DNA of 64,000 nt from Owenia fusiformis (taxonomy: Eukaryota; Annelida; Polychaeta; Sabellida; Oweniidae). The notes below the pieces were generated by a model. The model did no database searches, was not told the DNA's origin, and worked only from the letters and a program-made list of their open reading frames with translations. Position 1 is the first letter of the stretch. Each line of letters starts with the position of its first letter. The DNA lies in assembly GCA_903813345.2 (NCBI GenBank), contig CAIIXF020000006.1:5382989-5446988 (forward strand), written 5' to 3'. This document shows positions 11,916 to 22,317 of the stretch, in pieces. The position numbers were made by a program, and so were the translations under genes.

Positions 11916-12100
11916 TGTCAAAGTATGATGAAATTTAACCTAAATCGTACTGATGGAATGGAGTGTCGGTTAAATGGATTTTCACTGTAAAATGATAACC
12001 ATAAAGTTATCAGGTAATATATTTAACGTATAATACGATGACAGGTTTGACTGAAAAGCAAACTGAACCAAAATTAAATTTATATCAACAAATATAATAA

Positions 12101-12598
12101 TTCTCGACGTACAGACCAATTAATACTGACAGGCTTTTGCCAAATGATTGCTGCACCCAATCAAACATTACTCCAAATGAGTAAATGCAAGAATACCAAA
12201 ACGGAATATCGCTACAAACACTGATAAATGCAACAGTTATTGAGAGCAAGCTTAGTAAGGAACAGTTTAACAGCGATGAACTAAAGCCACGTTTAGAAGA
12301 CAGTAAGCGTAACACTGTCATACATGATACCTTTCTAGCTCATCAACAGCGTGGCGATGAGAACATAGATTTATATTGCAAATCTTGATGACTTTCTTGT
12401 GATAATGACACGAAAGAAAATGAATCTGCGAGACATGGGGCATTATTGAAAGATCCTGGTGCCAAATGGATTGACATTGACCATGTAATACTTCTTAAAA
12501 CCATTTGTGTCAATGAACAGACATGACTCGATTGGATACATGATCATGTCTTTGAGTTTATTAAAGATGGTACTGACAAAGTTCTATCCCCTTGAACT
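12101..12598 (+). pseudogene. Decayed ORF broken mainly by TGA codons
   Basis: One frame reads as protein-like sequence for about 165 codons. It goes YRPINTDRLLPNDCC, then a TAA at 12182, then an ATG at 12185 and MQEYQNGISLQTLINATV. It continues through TGA TGA at 12386-12391 into LSCDNDTKENESARHGALL and KDPGAKWIDIDHVILLKT, then a TGA, then LDWIHDHVFEFIKDGTDK, then a TGA. Keeping the same frame across four TGA codons argues for a pseudogene hit by CGA-to-TGA or TGG-to-TGA changes. I do not recognise the protein. A retroelement gene is possible. Confidence 0.4.
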
Positions 12599-12699
12599 AA
12601 CTCCGTTTGGATCATGTTCATGTTCAAAAGTAAAACCTATAGCTATACCTTGTGAAATCTATTTGACATGTTCTTTCTGACTATCATCATTTCTGACTA

Positions 12700-13828
12700 T
12701 CATTAATATAATCATAATAATTGATTGAATTAGTGCTTATTAAAGAAGAGAGTTGTTAATTCTAGAGACTGAAATTGTAAAATAAGATTTTGAAATATAA
12801 TACTACAAATAAATAATTGATAAAATTAACGTTAACATCATTGGGGACTGGCTAATTATGGTTTGGGATAGTTTGGGTTTGTTTTCCCTATGACTGGTGT
12901 ACACTTAGATTTTCTTTTTCTTGGTGGGTTCTGTAACAATTTTTGGACCTTTGGCACTTGTGCGTTTATATCTGTTAGAAAAGGGACTACAACATTGATT
13001 TACCGAAATATCACATTGCATTTTTTATATTGTTCTAACAGTTACAAAGTGTAGAAAAAAGCTTCTTGCAGGAAATTAGTTAAAACACAACGGTTCCTTT
13101 CTAAAATTGGCCTACCGAACAACTTTTGATTTTTAAGAGGTTTTATGGAATTGCTTTTATTTCAGATTTATAATTTTTATGTAATTTCATTATGATGAAG
13201 AGGTAAGTTTTTGGTTGTTAGTAAATCTGAATATACAAAAACTATTTTTCAAACACACATTTTTTAAGGCTAAAAATATGCAGTTCCTGTTTCGGCCATA
13301 TTGGGAACTTTACCGCCATCTTAATTGCTATCAAATCTCCTAGAATTTTTTCATGTGGTGTAATCATATGAAGTCGGAGCTGAAACGAATTGATGGAGAG
13401 GAATCCGGAACTGTATACAATTTATGTTTATGGAAAGAGTTCCGATCTAGTTATTCCGTGCCATGGACAATTAAGAAAGGCGGAGAACGATCGGTAATTA
13501 ATAAATGAATAAATAGATCGTTCCACGCTGATGTACGAGGCGGGCCAATACAATTTGGAATATTAATTATTTAAAATGAATTTGATTTGAATGACATATG
13601 ACAAGCAAATAACTATTTTTAATTGCTTACTAATATAAGTTATAAGGATAATATGGAGTTACTTGCACTTTGCATCGTCCGTACACTAAATCCTAACTCA
13701 TTTTTAAAAAAGTTGCTATTGAGTCACTTCACGCACATAATTGAGAGATTTTGCAACTCACTTACTTTGCAACTCTTAATTTATTTATTTTTTAATTTTT
13801 ATTTAGACATATGCTTTTAAAACAGCCG
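12700..13828. other. Unassigned DNA
   Basis: No supported gene. A weak 'cggccatattgggaactttaccgccatctt' phrase near 13294 resembles the dispersed 'gccatttt' repeats. Confidence 0.35.
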
Positions 13829-13855
13829 CACTCTAACATCTATGATGTTAGGTGC
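13829..13855. repeat. Hairpin next to LINE 3' end
   Basis: GCACTCTAACATC, a TAT loop and GATGTTAGGTGC form a stem of about 12 pairs with one mismatch. It lies about 75 bp beyond the stop of the minus-strand LINE fragment, so it may belong to the 3' untranslated region of that element. A role in reverse transcriptase recognition is known for some LINE 3' hairpins, but here it is inference. Confidence 0.4.
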
Positions 13856-13929
13856 GTCTACATCAATAGCAAACATTTAACAGGAAATTACTAAAAACAA
13901 TCATACAGTTCTTGGTTTAAACATTTTGA

Positions 13930-15275
13930 CTAAAAACTGCTTGACGATTTTGTCAAGACTAAAATTTGTATCATGGCCCATTCCACATTGTTCCCAAGCA
14001 TGGTCACTATCTTTTGATCATTACTTGATGCAGGTAGTGTTGCACAGAGGTCACTTGAGACATATGTATTAACATTATTATAAAAATCAGATCTTTCCTT
14101 GGTAAAGAAGGGACATAATAATAATCGGTGATGCATTGTGTCTTTCACTTCAAGTGTGCAAAATGTACATATTCCATCACTCTTACCCCATTTTTCATAA
14201 TTTGTTTCAAGGCAACAATTGTTACACCTTGCTAAAAACTTTAGCTTAGCACCATAAAAATCTAAATCATTTTTCAAGTAGTCCTCTAGTTTGTAGTCAG
14301 TTTTCAAATTTTTGTAAATGTAGAAATAATCATGATTTGAGATGCTCTCATGAAACTTTTCTAATCGTTGTGCTTTGGATATGTGTACAAACGTAGAGAA
14401 CCAATCACAGTCATTTCTGTATATAACATCATCTAAACCCTTATCTGCGACAGTTCTATGTATATTGGATATGAACTTCCAGTATGATTCTTTACCCTCC
14501 TTATAACATTGTAATAATGACCTTAAAACTTTGTGAGGGAGGGAAGATTTAGGTAAATCATAATTGAGATAATTTAAATACTCTAGTTGTCTTTTTTCTA
14601 AAATGTCACATAAAGGTTTCCATCTTAGATCCCCTAGTAATGCTTCTCTTGCAGGCTTACTTTTAATTTGAAAAACTGCTTGACCTGCGGAGTATTGGAA
14701 TGCATTAAGTTGGATATGGCTGTCTTGGAAAGAACTCATGTTGGACAACCATTTAAGAGTGCAGGTATCATCACGATTGAATTGAATATGGTACTTCCAA
14801 AATCAAATCTTTTAATATTGCAGTGTTTTGCTAGTGTCATGGTTATGTAATTTTAAATATTTTTTGCTTTCTTTTCAATGTATTTAATGTGGGATGTTTC
14901 TTTCAAGGATCTGTTGAACATTACACCTAGATATTTATATTCATTGACCTCAGGAAGTATAAGCTTTCCCAAATGCCACTTTTTCTTTTGATCAATTCGT
15001 TTCCCAATTATCATTACTTTTGACTTCTTGTCACTGAACTGCATACCCCACTTGAGCCCAAAATCATTTGTAATAGAGAGCATTTTTTGTAGTTCCGTTT
15101 CTGTCTGGTCATAAGGACAATATCATCTGCATATAAAAGACATGGAATTTTAGAGTTGTTGTATGGGAAACCGAGAGTGGACATATTAAGGCTATCTACA
15201 AGGTCAGTCATTACAATCGAAAAAAGGGTGGGAGATAAGATACAGCCCTGTTTAACACCAGATGGCGTGTCGAAC
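13930..15275 (-). pseudogene. Non-LTR retrotransposon (LINE) reverse transcriptase, 5'-truncated and frameshifted
   Basis: Reading the minus strand from about 15275: SGVKQGCILSPTLFSIVMTD (RT palm motif), then LLYADDIVLM (catalytic YADD, near 15135). A frameshift follows near 15110, then FGLKWGMQFSDKKSKVMI and EYKYLGVMF (14853-15083). After a stop near 14850 comes a thumb-like IVMIPALLNGC. The last 272-codon frame (13930-14748) contains PAREALLGDLRWKPL and a C-terminal zinc-finger-like CTFCTLEVKDTMHHRLLLC. The endonuclease and first half of RT are missing, as expected from 5' truncation on insertion. At least two frame breaks make it inactive. The clade is not assigned. Confidence 0.85.
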
Positions 15276-15289
15276 TACTCAGTGAATAT

Positions 15290-16060
15290 ACGTCCATAAG
15301 TGTAATAATGTTACGCATGTAGACAACGATTTATAAGAAAATGGAGTTTAAGCTAGCGATGTTATTCACAACCTAAACGTAAACGGAAAATGTTTAAGAG
15401 ACTATTTGTATGGGCGATTGGTTATACGTATAGGTTGGAGTTTCAATTTGATAAGCAAGCTTAAACTCCCTATCATCACACTTAAAGACGCAAAGAGCTG
15501 TACAATAAATCAAACGCTAACTCCCGACGCTAATTCGCTTAATGAAATCATTAGTCAAAAAATTCATATCTGATTTTTGACACTACAACTGTTTCAAAAT
15601 CTCTCTATTTCAAACTTCGTATGGAAAATACCATTGATTACACAAAAATACCATAGCTCGCTAAACCGACCAAACTCAACGAAACACGACGCGTTGTTTA
15701 TCAGAAATTGCTGGGAGTTGAATTCCATTTTCGCGAGAGGGATTGGCAGGTACGTGAATTCAATGTTCGTGTAAGGAATTGGGAGGGACAATATGATTTT
15801 TCTTCAATATCGAAAATATTCCCCTGTGTTATTCGGCGCCTTCGGTGGTTACAATATGGACGCTAAATTTCATTTTTCGAAAGGTTTGTTCATCATAATA
15901 CAGTCGCAACAAGAACTTCACTTCAATGATATATGGCAAATATTTGGCCCGCTAAAGAGACCTCGATCATTCTGCAATTTCGATCTTTTAACAATGACCA
16001 GTTAAAATCATCGGTCATTATTGCGCCATAAATCATAGAATCTGGGTCTTTATTTCTTGA
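15290..16060. other. Unassigned DNA with short inverted repeats
   Basis: 'atggagtttaagctagcg' near 15342 and 'caagcttaaactcc' near 15457 are inverted relative to each other, as are 'acgtaaacgg' type words between them. This suggests another small foldback element. Antisense pairs of 65-codon frames at 15577-15791 mirror each other and are not convincing genes. Confidence 0.35.
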
Positions 16061-16380
16061 ATGCACGATGAACAATTTGCAATTATTTGACGTACTACAG
16101 GGTGACCGGAAAAAAGGAGACCATTGAAGTAATCAATTTCTCCTAAACTAGACAAGTGCCATCAATGAAATTTTGCATACACTGGAACAGTTATATGGAA
16201 ATTTGTTACTGAAGGTTTCAATACAAGCATTCAACTGGTTCAGGAGCTATGATCATTTACATAACATGCTCCAAATAGGCACAATTGAGACCAACGCAGA
16301 GTTGGATTCATATGGCAAACTACCCTTACATGTTCTGCCCTCTATGGCATTATTATGGCATTACATATAGCAGTGATTGC

Positions 16381-16749
16381 TACCCTGCATGCAGAGTCTA
16401 GTTAAACTACACTCTGCCTAGTAGAGACCATATTACAGTTTAGTAGCCCCGCCCCCACGACGGGTACCGGTGAGTTTGGGTAAATCACTTTTGACCTACG
16501 CGCTGACCTTCCACCAATCAGCGAGCTTGAAGAAAGATGCGCCAAATGCGTTCTAATTAAATATGCGCATGTCATTGGTCAATTATGGGCTCAACGATGA
16601 CGTCAGAAGGAATGACCATATAAAGAACGTCGGTCAAATTTGGCCGACGAACACTGATTGGCGCGGTGAGTTCACAGGTTTATTTTAGTTTGAAAGAGTG
16701 AAGACGAAGCTCTCTTTTAAGAAGTGAAGTCAAACGAATGCAAAGGGTA
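16381..16749. mobile_element. 369-bp nested element with 9-bp target duplication and promoter-like interior
   Basis: AGTGATTGC stands directly on both sides (16372-16380 and 16750-16758) and interrupts the transposase fragment, so the insertion is certain. The ends are TACCCTGCATGC and GCAAAGGGTA (inverted TACCCT). A 9-bp duplication fits Mutator-like elements; hAT elements usually give 8. The interior has a GC-rich box (CCCCGCCCCC), CRE-like TGACGTCA at 16599, CCAAT/ATTGG words and ATATAAAG near 16618, a plausible TATA box reading plus. Related copies lie at 8916, 20980 and 24474. Confidence 0.75.
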
Positions 16750-16758
16750 AGTGATTGC

Positions 16759-16920
16759 CTTCTTTAGGTCAACAATAGTCTGAGGATTGTTTTGGTATAG
16801 ATTGTCTTTCAAATATCCATACAAAAAGAAATCAGCAGGATTCAAGTCTAGGCTGTAATGGCAATGAAGGGTTATCTGACATGTGGTTCATCATCCTGTT
16901 GCCAAAGTGCTGATTTACCA
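16759..16920 (-). pseudogene. Transposase C-terminal fragment, left arm
   Basis: On the minus strand this reads WQQDDEPHV (the QQD..PH block of mariner-type transposases), then after a frame change LNPADFFLYGYLKDNLYQNN and PQTIVDLK. The reading continues, across the 369-bp insertion, into 16098-16375. It is homologous to the plus-strand fragment at 17065-17307. It is broken by stops and the insertion. Confidence 0.75.
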
Positions 16921-17064
16921 AATCTTAAGAGTCACTTTAGGTATTGGGCATAGTGCCATGTTACTAAAACCACTATATGGCACAATTAAATCCCATATGA
17001 AAACCAAGGGCTGCCCAAAACCTCCTTAGGATGATACTGTAACTGAGTGGGACCACTGAGTCAG

Positions 17065-17307
17065 AAGCCATAGGTCAGATAAGCTTCGTCTCCATACACC
17101 TCAAATTTGAATCCACCTGATTTCTTTTTGTGGGGCAATTTGAAAGACAATGTGTACCAAAACAATCCTGAGACAATTGCTGACCTAAAGGTGGCAATAA
17201 ATGCTAAATGTAATGCCATAACAAGGTCGGAATATGTAAGGGTATTTGCCAAATGTATCCAGCTCTGCGTTGGTCTCAATTGCGCCTATTTGGAGCATGT
17301 TATGTAA
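17065..17307 (+). pseudogene. Transposase C-terminal fragment, right arm
   Basis: The plus-strand frame reads LNPPDFFLWGNLKDNVYQNN then PETIADLKVAI and ends in CVGLNCAYLEHVM. The 'PPDFFLWG.LK..VY..NP.TI..LK' pattern is characteristic of the end of mariner-type DDE transposases, including the residues around the last catalytic position. The N-terminal DNA-binding half and the first two catalytic aspartates are absent. It is the mirror copy of the left-arm fragment. Confidence 0.8.
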
Positions 17308-18074
17308 ATGATCATAGCTCCTGAACCAGTTGACTGCTTGTATTGACACTTTCAGGAACAAATTTCCATAGAACTGTCCTGATGTATGCAAAATTTCATT
17401 GATGTCACTAGTCTATTTTAGGAGATATTGCCTATTTCAATGGTCTCCTTTTTTTCCGGTCACCCTGTATATGTCATTTGCATTATACTATTTTATGATG
17501 TCTTCACAACAAATCAAGAACTCTTAATGCACGATGGTCCATTTCTGTAATTGTTTGTCCTATATTTTATTTGCATTATACTATTTTAGTATGTCTTCAC
17601 AACAAATCGAGACCCAATAATGCACGATGAACCATTTCTGTAATTGTTTGACGTCCTATATTTCATTTGCATTATACTGTTTTACGATGTCTCCACAACA
17701 AATCGAGACCTAATAATGCACGATGAACCATTTCTGTAATTATTTGACGTCCTATATTTCATTTACATTATACTGTTTTACGATGTCTCCACAACAAATC
17801 GAGACCCAATAATGCACGATGAACCATTTCTGTAATTGTTTGACGTCCTATATTTCATTTGCATTATACTGTTTTACGATGTCTCCACAACAAATCGAGA
17901 CCCAATAATGCACGATGAACCATTTCTGTAATTATTTGACGTCCTATATTTCATTTGTATTATACTGTTTTACGATGTCTCCACAACAAATCGAGACCTC
18001 ATAATGCACGATGAACCATTTCTGTAATTGCTTGACGTCCTATATTTCATTTGCATTATACTGTTTTACTTATG

Positions 18075-18895
18075 ATGTTTTTATTCTGATAAAGTCACTA
18101 AAACTACCTCGTTGCTTCCTAAATGGAATTTATAGTGTAACAGCTGAAATAGGGATACTTGTTTGAAATTGATAAAAGTAAATTGCATACTTGAAAATAA
18201 TGCAGGAACTTTAAATTTTAGATAAGATTATCAACTTCACAAACAATCATACACAAACAAACAGTGTATAGAATAATTTGATGGATAGGAAATTACATCA
18301 TTTTGTTTACAGGAAACTAAAAATCACAGAGATAAGTCATGAAGTTGTATATGTCTATGCTATATTAATATGTTAGTTTTAATGTCTAGAAGAGCCATTT
18401 ACATCATATTTGTGTTCCGTTGTATCAAAAGCGGTTCCAATAGATCTTGGAATACTAAATCGTTTAGTATTCCCAGAATAGATGAATAAAAAATAATGGA
18501 ATGATCAGAATATATAATGCGTGATGATAGTTTCATCGTTTAAAATGTCCATTGCCCTAAATAAGACTAAATAAATAAGACTCCTATTACTATGTATGTA
18601 TGTAAATATTAAGATGTCTAATAATTTTGAAACAACAATCCAGATCGAATATGTAAATTGCGGTATGGCAATTATAATATCGTTCTAATACAAACAAATA
18701 AAACAAGAACAAGGTCAAACATTAAGAGTCTTTATATTGTCGCCATTACACAAAAGATCAGAGACATAAAATAACCATAAAACTATTGCTGGTTAAATAG
18801 TTATAGACAAGCATATACTTTGTATCTAAACCACATACATCCTCCTGCGTGTTTGTGTACTCTCCCCTACATAATTTTGGAAACAATGGTCGATG
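18075..18895. other. Unassigned DNA
   Basis: AT-rich, with no gene or repeat recognised. Confidence 0.35.
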
Positions 18896-18924
18896 TATGA
18901 GGATTTCACTTAAAGAAAGATAGA

Positions 18925-19044
18925 CTCGAGCAGGTGTTTTACCGACGAATACAAACAGCAGGGCTAAGCACACAGGTTTTCTGTTCGAAAGGTTTTGTGC
19001 CTAGCCCCAAGGTATGTATTTGTCCATATAACACCTGCTCTGGG
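18925..19044. repeat. Foldback, arms of about 50 bp
   Basis: 'cagggctaagcacacagg' left of centre pairs with 'ggttttgtgcctagcccc' right of it. Further out 'gagcaggtgttttaccgac' pairs with 'gtccatataacacctgctc'. The centre is near 18985. Weaker pairing may extend to 18898 and 19075. Mirror-image frames on the two strands (beginning MCLA on both) arise from this symmetry and are not genes. Confidence 0.65.
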
Positions 19045-19079
19045 GTGTGTATCACGATTCGAACATGAAAACTCACCAA

Positions 19080-20390
19080 AATGTTTCGAATATGCATTAT
19101 GCCCCGCCATTACTACTGCCCGTCGTTATGGTGTCACATATTACGCCACGTCACGTATTACCAGGTGTAGTGTCGACGAAAACATACTGGTGAGATATTG
19201 ACTTTGTTCACAGTTTATAGAAGGCGTGAATAGAGTCATGTTCGAAAATATAATAGCAATTTGTGATTGTGATTTGACAGTTCAGAAAAGTAAGTTTCTG
19301 GTGTTGTCACTGTGTAAGGTAAACCTCCAGTTTATATCTGCTGTAATCACGTTTCATACAAAAAATCGACCCAGTGTAAAGGACATGAAGTGTTTTTCTG
19401 ATAAATCTACAGTTTTTGGTTGGTCTCGTTTTAAAATAAGTAAGTAATAAAGTATAAGTATGTATGTTCGACATTTTAGTTCTATTTCAACTAAAAAACA
19501 CATTTTGAAATCTTCAGAAGAAACTTCATTCATGCTGTTATGCGAGAAGTCTTTGTAATATATTGATATTGATTAAGGATTGATCTTGGTAAAGAAGTCA
19601 ACACAAAACTCCGAGATTTCGTTTCGAAAATGTTTAACAGGGGCGTAGATTTGCTTTGATTGCAAATTCCAATTCACATTAAACTTGATGCAATCACGTA
19701 GTTATCCTGTAAAGTGTTAATAGACAATATGCTTATATCTGCCTATTGATTGAAGTTATGTTCGACTTCCATAGATACCAACAGAATTTGGATAAGTAAT
19801 CTAAAATGATTGGTTGTATTGACATGATGCAGCTGCATATATGATTGATGATCAAAAATTGTTAGGAAGAGTTAAATGCAGTAAAACGCTATGAAGATTT
19901 ATTTACGTTAAAAATACCATGTTAAAAACAGTGTGATGGTCTTGTTTATTTGATATACTGCGAACGTATGGGCAATTAGAACGCATCCTCTGGCGACAAC
20001 AGTCGTTCATCAGGCAGCGGAATGCAACTACTATACTACCGATGCCCGGATCCTGGCTACTGTATTTATGCTTTAGGCTACAAACATAAGATGGCTATAC
20101 AATAGTAAACATTTACATATGATGTCAATAATGTTGTTGTGCTGTTGAATTAAAGAAACGATATCATTAATTATACTTAATAACATTTAAAACAATCGAA
20201 TGTCAATTATTGATACTTTAATCAATGAAACAGAAAGGATCGCGTTTACAAGTAGAGAATGCTACTTTGTAGTTTCAATATAGATATTAAAAACCATCAG
20301 TGTATATTGACTAATTAGCCATGATTATGGAAACATGGATCCCGGACTTTAAGTGATGGTTACTTGATACAGATTCTCTCTGCAGCTATG
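19080..20390. other. Unassigned DNA
   Basis: A short CpG-richer stretch at 19095-19190 ('gccccgccattactactgcc', 'gccacgtcacgtatt') stands out from AT-rich surroundings. Otherwise I see nothing. Confidence 0.3.
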
Positions 20391-20731
20391 GCTTATATAA
20401 AGAGAAGACGCTTATCCTTGAGCCCGAGAGAGAACGGAATGCGACGGAAAAAGTTATATTGATTTTGGCAGTTTAGATAAACTAATTATATGACATGAAG
20501 AACAACATATATTATAAACCTTGACACAAAACACCCAACGGCTGCATCAGTTGTGCTGATACAAAATAAAGATATAGGGAAATTTAACCCCAATGCCCGA
20601 AGGATATTTTGACTCATAAATCGAGAGACTATTTGCTGAAGATCAAGATATAAAATACAATTTTTGAGTAGAAAGTCATATCATATCTTCAAAGAACGAT
20701 ACTCAGAAGACAGAGAACATTTTTGGTAAGT
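20390..20731 (+). promoter_or_regulatory. Candidate promoter, non-coding first exon and splice donor
   Basis: CTTATATAAAGAG at about 20392 is a good TATA box, followed about 30 bp on by a purine-rich stretch (GAGCCCGAGAGAGAACGG). A perfect donor GTAAGT lies at 20726-20731. The stretch between would be an untranslated exon of roughly 300 nt. No downstream acceptor or coding exon could be assigned, so this is a candidate only. Confidence 0.25.
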
Positions 20732-20979
20732 TATCACATTTTATATTGTTTGTTTTATTTTGATAAATTGTAGTGATGTTTTGAAATATCAAACAATGTT
20801 ATTAAAGGCCCTGTGCAGTTTAAAAATGTGGTTTAATCTTTCAAATATTACTTTTCATAACTATTTGAAAAGTGTTTTTTTTATAAAATGTAACTTTTGT
20901 ATATTGCAATTTTTCTGTTGTTGTTGCTGTTTTCATATATTTGAATGTCCCGCCATTTTTGAAACAAAAGTAACATACA

Positions 20980-21095
20980 TATTTCGACGCGATGACGAAC
21001 TCTGATTGGCTCGATGAGTTCAAAGATTTATTGTAAACTGAAAGATGAAATTTAAGCTCTATTTTAAGATGCAAAATCGAACGAAAGCAAGGGGT
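20980..21095. mobile_element. Diverged partial copy of the TACCCT/AGGGTA family
   Basis: 'actctgattggctcgatgagttc', 'tttattgtaaactgaaagatg', 'aagctctattttaagatg' and 'cgaacgaaagcaaggggtaa' follow the same order as the right half of the element at 16381-16749. The right end has AGGGGTA in place of AGGGTA. I cannot find a left end. Confidence 0.6.
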
Positions 21096-21243
21096 AATTT
21101 TCTACATTATATATTTTAGATGTTGTTGAATTCAGATTGACATATTTGAATCATTTTTTCAATCGACAAGTTGACTCTTACATCAAAATATCATATATCC
21201 CCACTATATACGTATCTACATGTTGCATCGCACTCGTATTAGT

Positions 21244-21719
21244 TTGTATTCCATACCTGATGAGGTTTCAGGGACATATCAACCGGGAATATATTCCATA
21301 TCCGGCCAAATATAGTTTTCGTATGTCCCGCTCCATCGGAGCTCCGGGACATATAAATCGTATGTCCCGCACAAGCCGTCCTCCGGGACATACGATGGCT
21401 GTACATGTCCCGCCCCGGGAATTTACGTCATAAATATTTCAGCGCACTGAACTAAGCAAACGACAAAGATGGCAGACGAACGAACGGAACAAAATGTAAC
21501 ATTTGAAACAAATGATGTTGATAGTTTCTAACACTGCAAATGAACACACAACGAAGAAAACGCGTTTAGATGTCGGAGTACTCTATGATTACTTGGTTAC
21601 TAAGGGTGAGCTTCGGCCATGCGAAAACATAGAACCAGAAGTTGAATAAATATTTGTCAAGTTTTTTTGCTTATAAGCTTAGGCCTATTATTGAAAACCT
21701 CATCAGGTATGGAATACAA
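21244..21719. mobile_element. 476-bp TIR element carrying palindromes and a Crypton-like gene start
   Basis: Perfect 25-bp inverted repeats occupy 21244-21268 and 21695-21719, containing CCATACCTGATGAGGTTT. Between them come imperfect palindromes built on GGGACATAC / GTATGTCCCG (21270-21420) and then a protein-coding start. The catalytic part of the recombinase is missing, so this is a non-autonomous derivative. Classical Cryptons lack TIRs, so the combination is unusual. Confidence 0.65.
21469..21695 (+). pseudogene. N-terminal fragment of a Crypton-like tyrosine recombinase
   Basis: The ATG at 21469 opens MADERTEQNVTFETNDVDSF and meets a stop at 21529. One base on, the frame resumes NTANEHTTKKTRLDVGVLY, DYLVTKGELRPCENIEPE, and after a second shift near 21642 LNKYLSSFFAYKLRP. 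The pattern 'N..KKT..D...L..YL...GE.R..E.I.P.ELN.YLS.FF' is that of the N-terminal domain of metazoan Crypton-derived proteins (the family also captured in KIAA1958, QRICH1 and ZMYM genes). Two frameshifts and the missing catalytic domain show it is dead. The assignment rests on memory of the pattern. Confidence 0.6.
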
Positions 21720-21721
21720 CA

Positions 21722-21862
21722 GTTATGCACGGTCGGTTTGGATACATGGAATATCCCTTGGGATATACAATACATCTTTCCTCGGTCCCTTCGGGCCCTC
21801 GGGAAGATATATTGTATATCCCTCGGGATATTCCCTGTATCCAAAACCTCCAAGTGCATAAC
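21722..21862. repeat. 140-bp hairpin next to the Crypton-like element
   Basis: 'ttatgcac', 'ggtttggatacatgg', 'atatccc' and 'ggatatacaata' on the left match, inverted, 'tattgtatatcc', 'gggatatt', 'gtatccaaaacc' and 'gtgcataa' on the right. The centre is near 21792 in 'ggtcccttcgggccc'. Arms of about 65 bp differ mostly at CCTTGG/CCCTCGGG-type positions. A related half-palindrome lies at 27803-27845. Confidence 0.75.
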
Positions 21863-22069
21863 CCCTATTTATTCAAAGACAGCTAATGATTGGATGTATT
21901 TTAGTAAAGATCATATAAATTGACTTCTCACTGCCTCAAATCTTTTGTGATTTTTCCCTCACTCAAAAATGTCGACCTAAATGATATGAAAGTCGCCATC
22001 CGAGTGCAACGATAAATATCCGATTTTTAAAAAGAAATTCATAATACCGAACAAAAATAAAATATCTGG

Positions 22070-22315
22070 TCTTGTACCTATACAAATGTAAATATTCGGC
22101 CCTGCACTTATGACAAATGCAAATATGTTGGCCTTGCACTTATGACAAAGGCCCTGCACTTATAATCCAAATGCAAATATTCGGCCTTATAGTTTTGACA
22201 AATGCAAATATTCGGCCCAGCACTTATACCAAATGCAAATATTCGGCCTTCTAGTTATAGCAAATGCAAATATTCGGGTGGTCTATACATGCAAATATTC
22301 GGGTGGTCTATACAT
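22070..22315. repeat. Minisatellite with AAATGCAAATATTCGG, about 7 units
   Basis: Units of about 30-38 bp contain 'aaatgcaaatattcggcc' followed by 'ctgcacttatgac' or variants. The last two are TGCAAATATTCGGGTGGTCT followed by 'atacat' with a shorter period. ATGCAAAT is the octamer (POU-factor) sequence, so the array holds several octamer sites. A regulatory use is not implied. Confidence 0.75.
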
Positions 22316-22317
22316 GG

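Larger units (their letters stand above)
16098..17467. mobile_element. Tc1/mariner-type foldback element, inverted duplication of transposase 3' half
   Basis: Both ends read CAGGGTGACCGG going inward, and both flanks are TA (16096-16097 and 17468-17469), the Tc1/mariner target duplication. The inverted arms extend far beyond a normal TIR, to about 16920 on the left and from about 17050 on the right. Each arm holds the end of a transposase gene reading outward. The centre therefore joins two 3' halves tail-out. The left arm is additionally split by a 369-bp element. The structure cannot encode a full transposase, so it was probably mobilised in trans. Confidence 0.8.
16062..18072. repeat. ~96-bp tandem array, about 7 units, interrupted by transposon
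   Basis: Units of 'cctatatttcatttgcattatactgttttacgatgtctccacaac...tgcacgatgaaccatttctgtaatt..ttgacgt' start near 17560, 17655, 17751, 17846, 17943 and 18039 (last truncated). A more diverged unit is split by the Tc1/mariner-type insertion: its left part is at 16062-16095 ('aatgcacgatgaac') and its right part starts at 17470. Inner units are nearly identical and outer ones diverged, the usual pattern for satellite arrays. Confidence 0.85.

Noticed and set aside
13930-15275. Intact LINE ORF
   Set aside because: A frameshift near 15110, stops near 14850 and loss of the endonuclease and first RT half show that it is dead.
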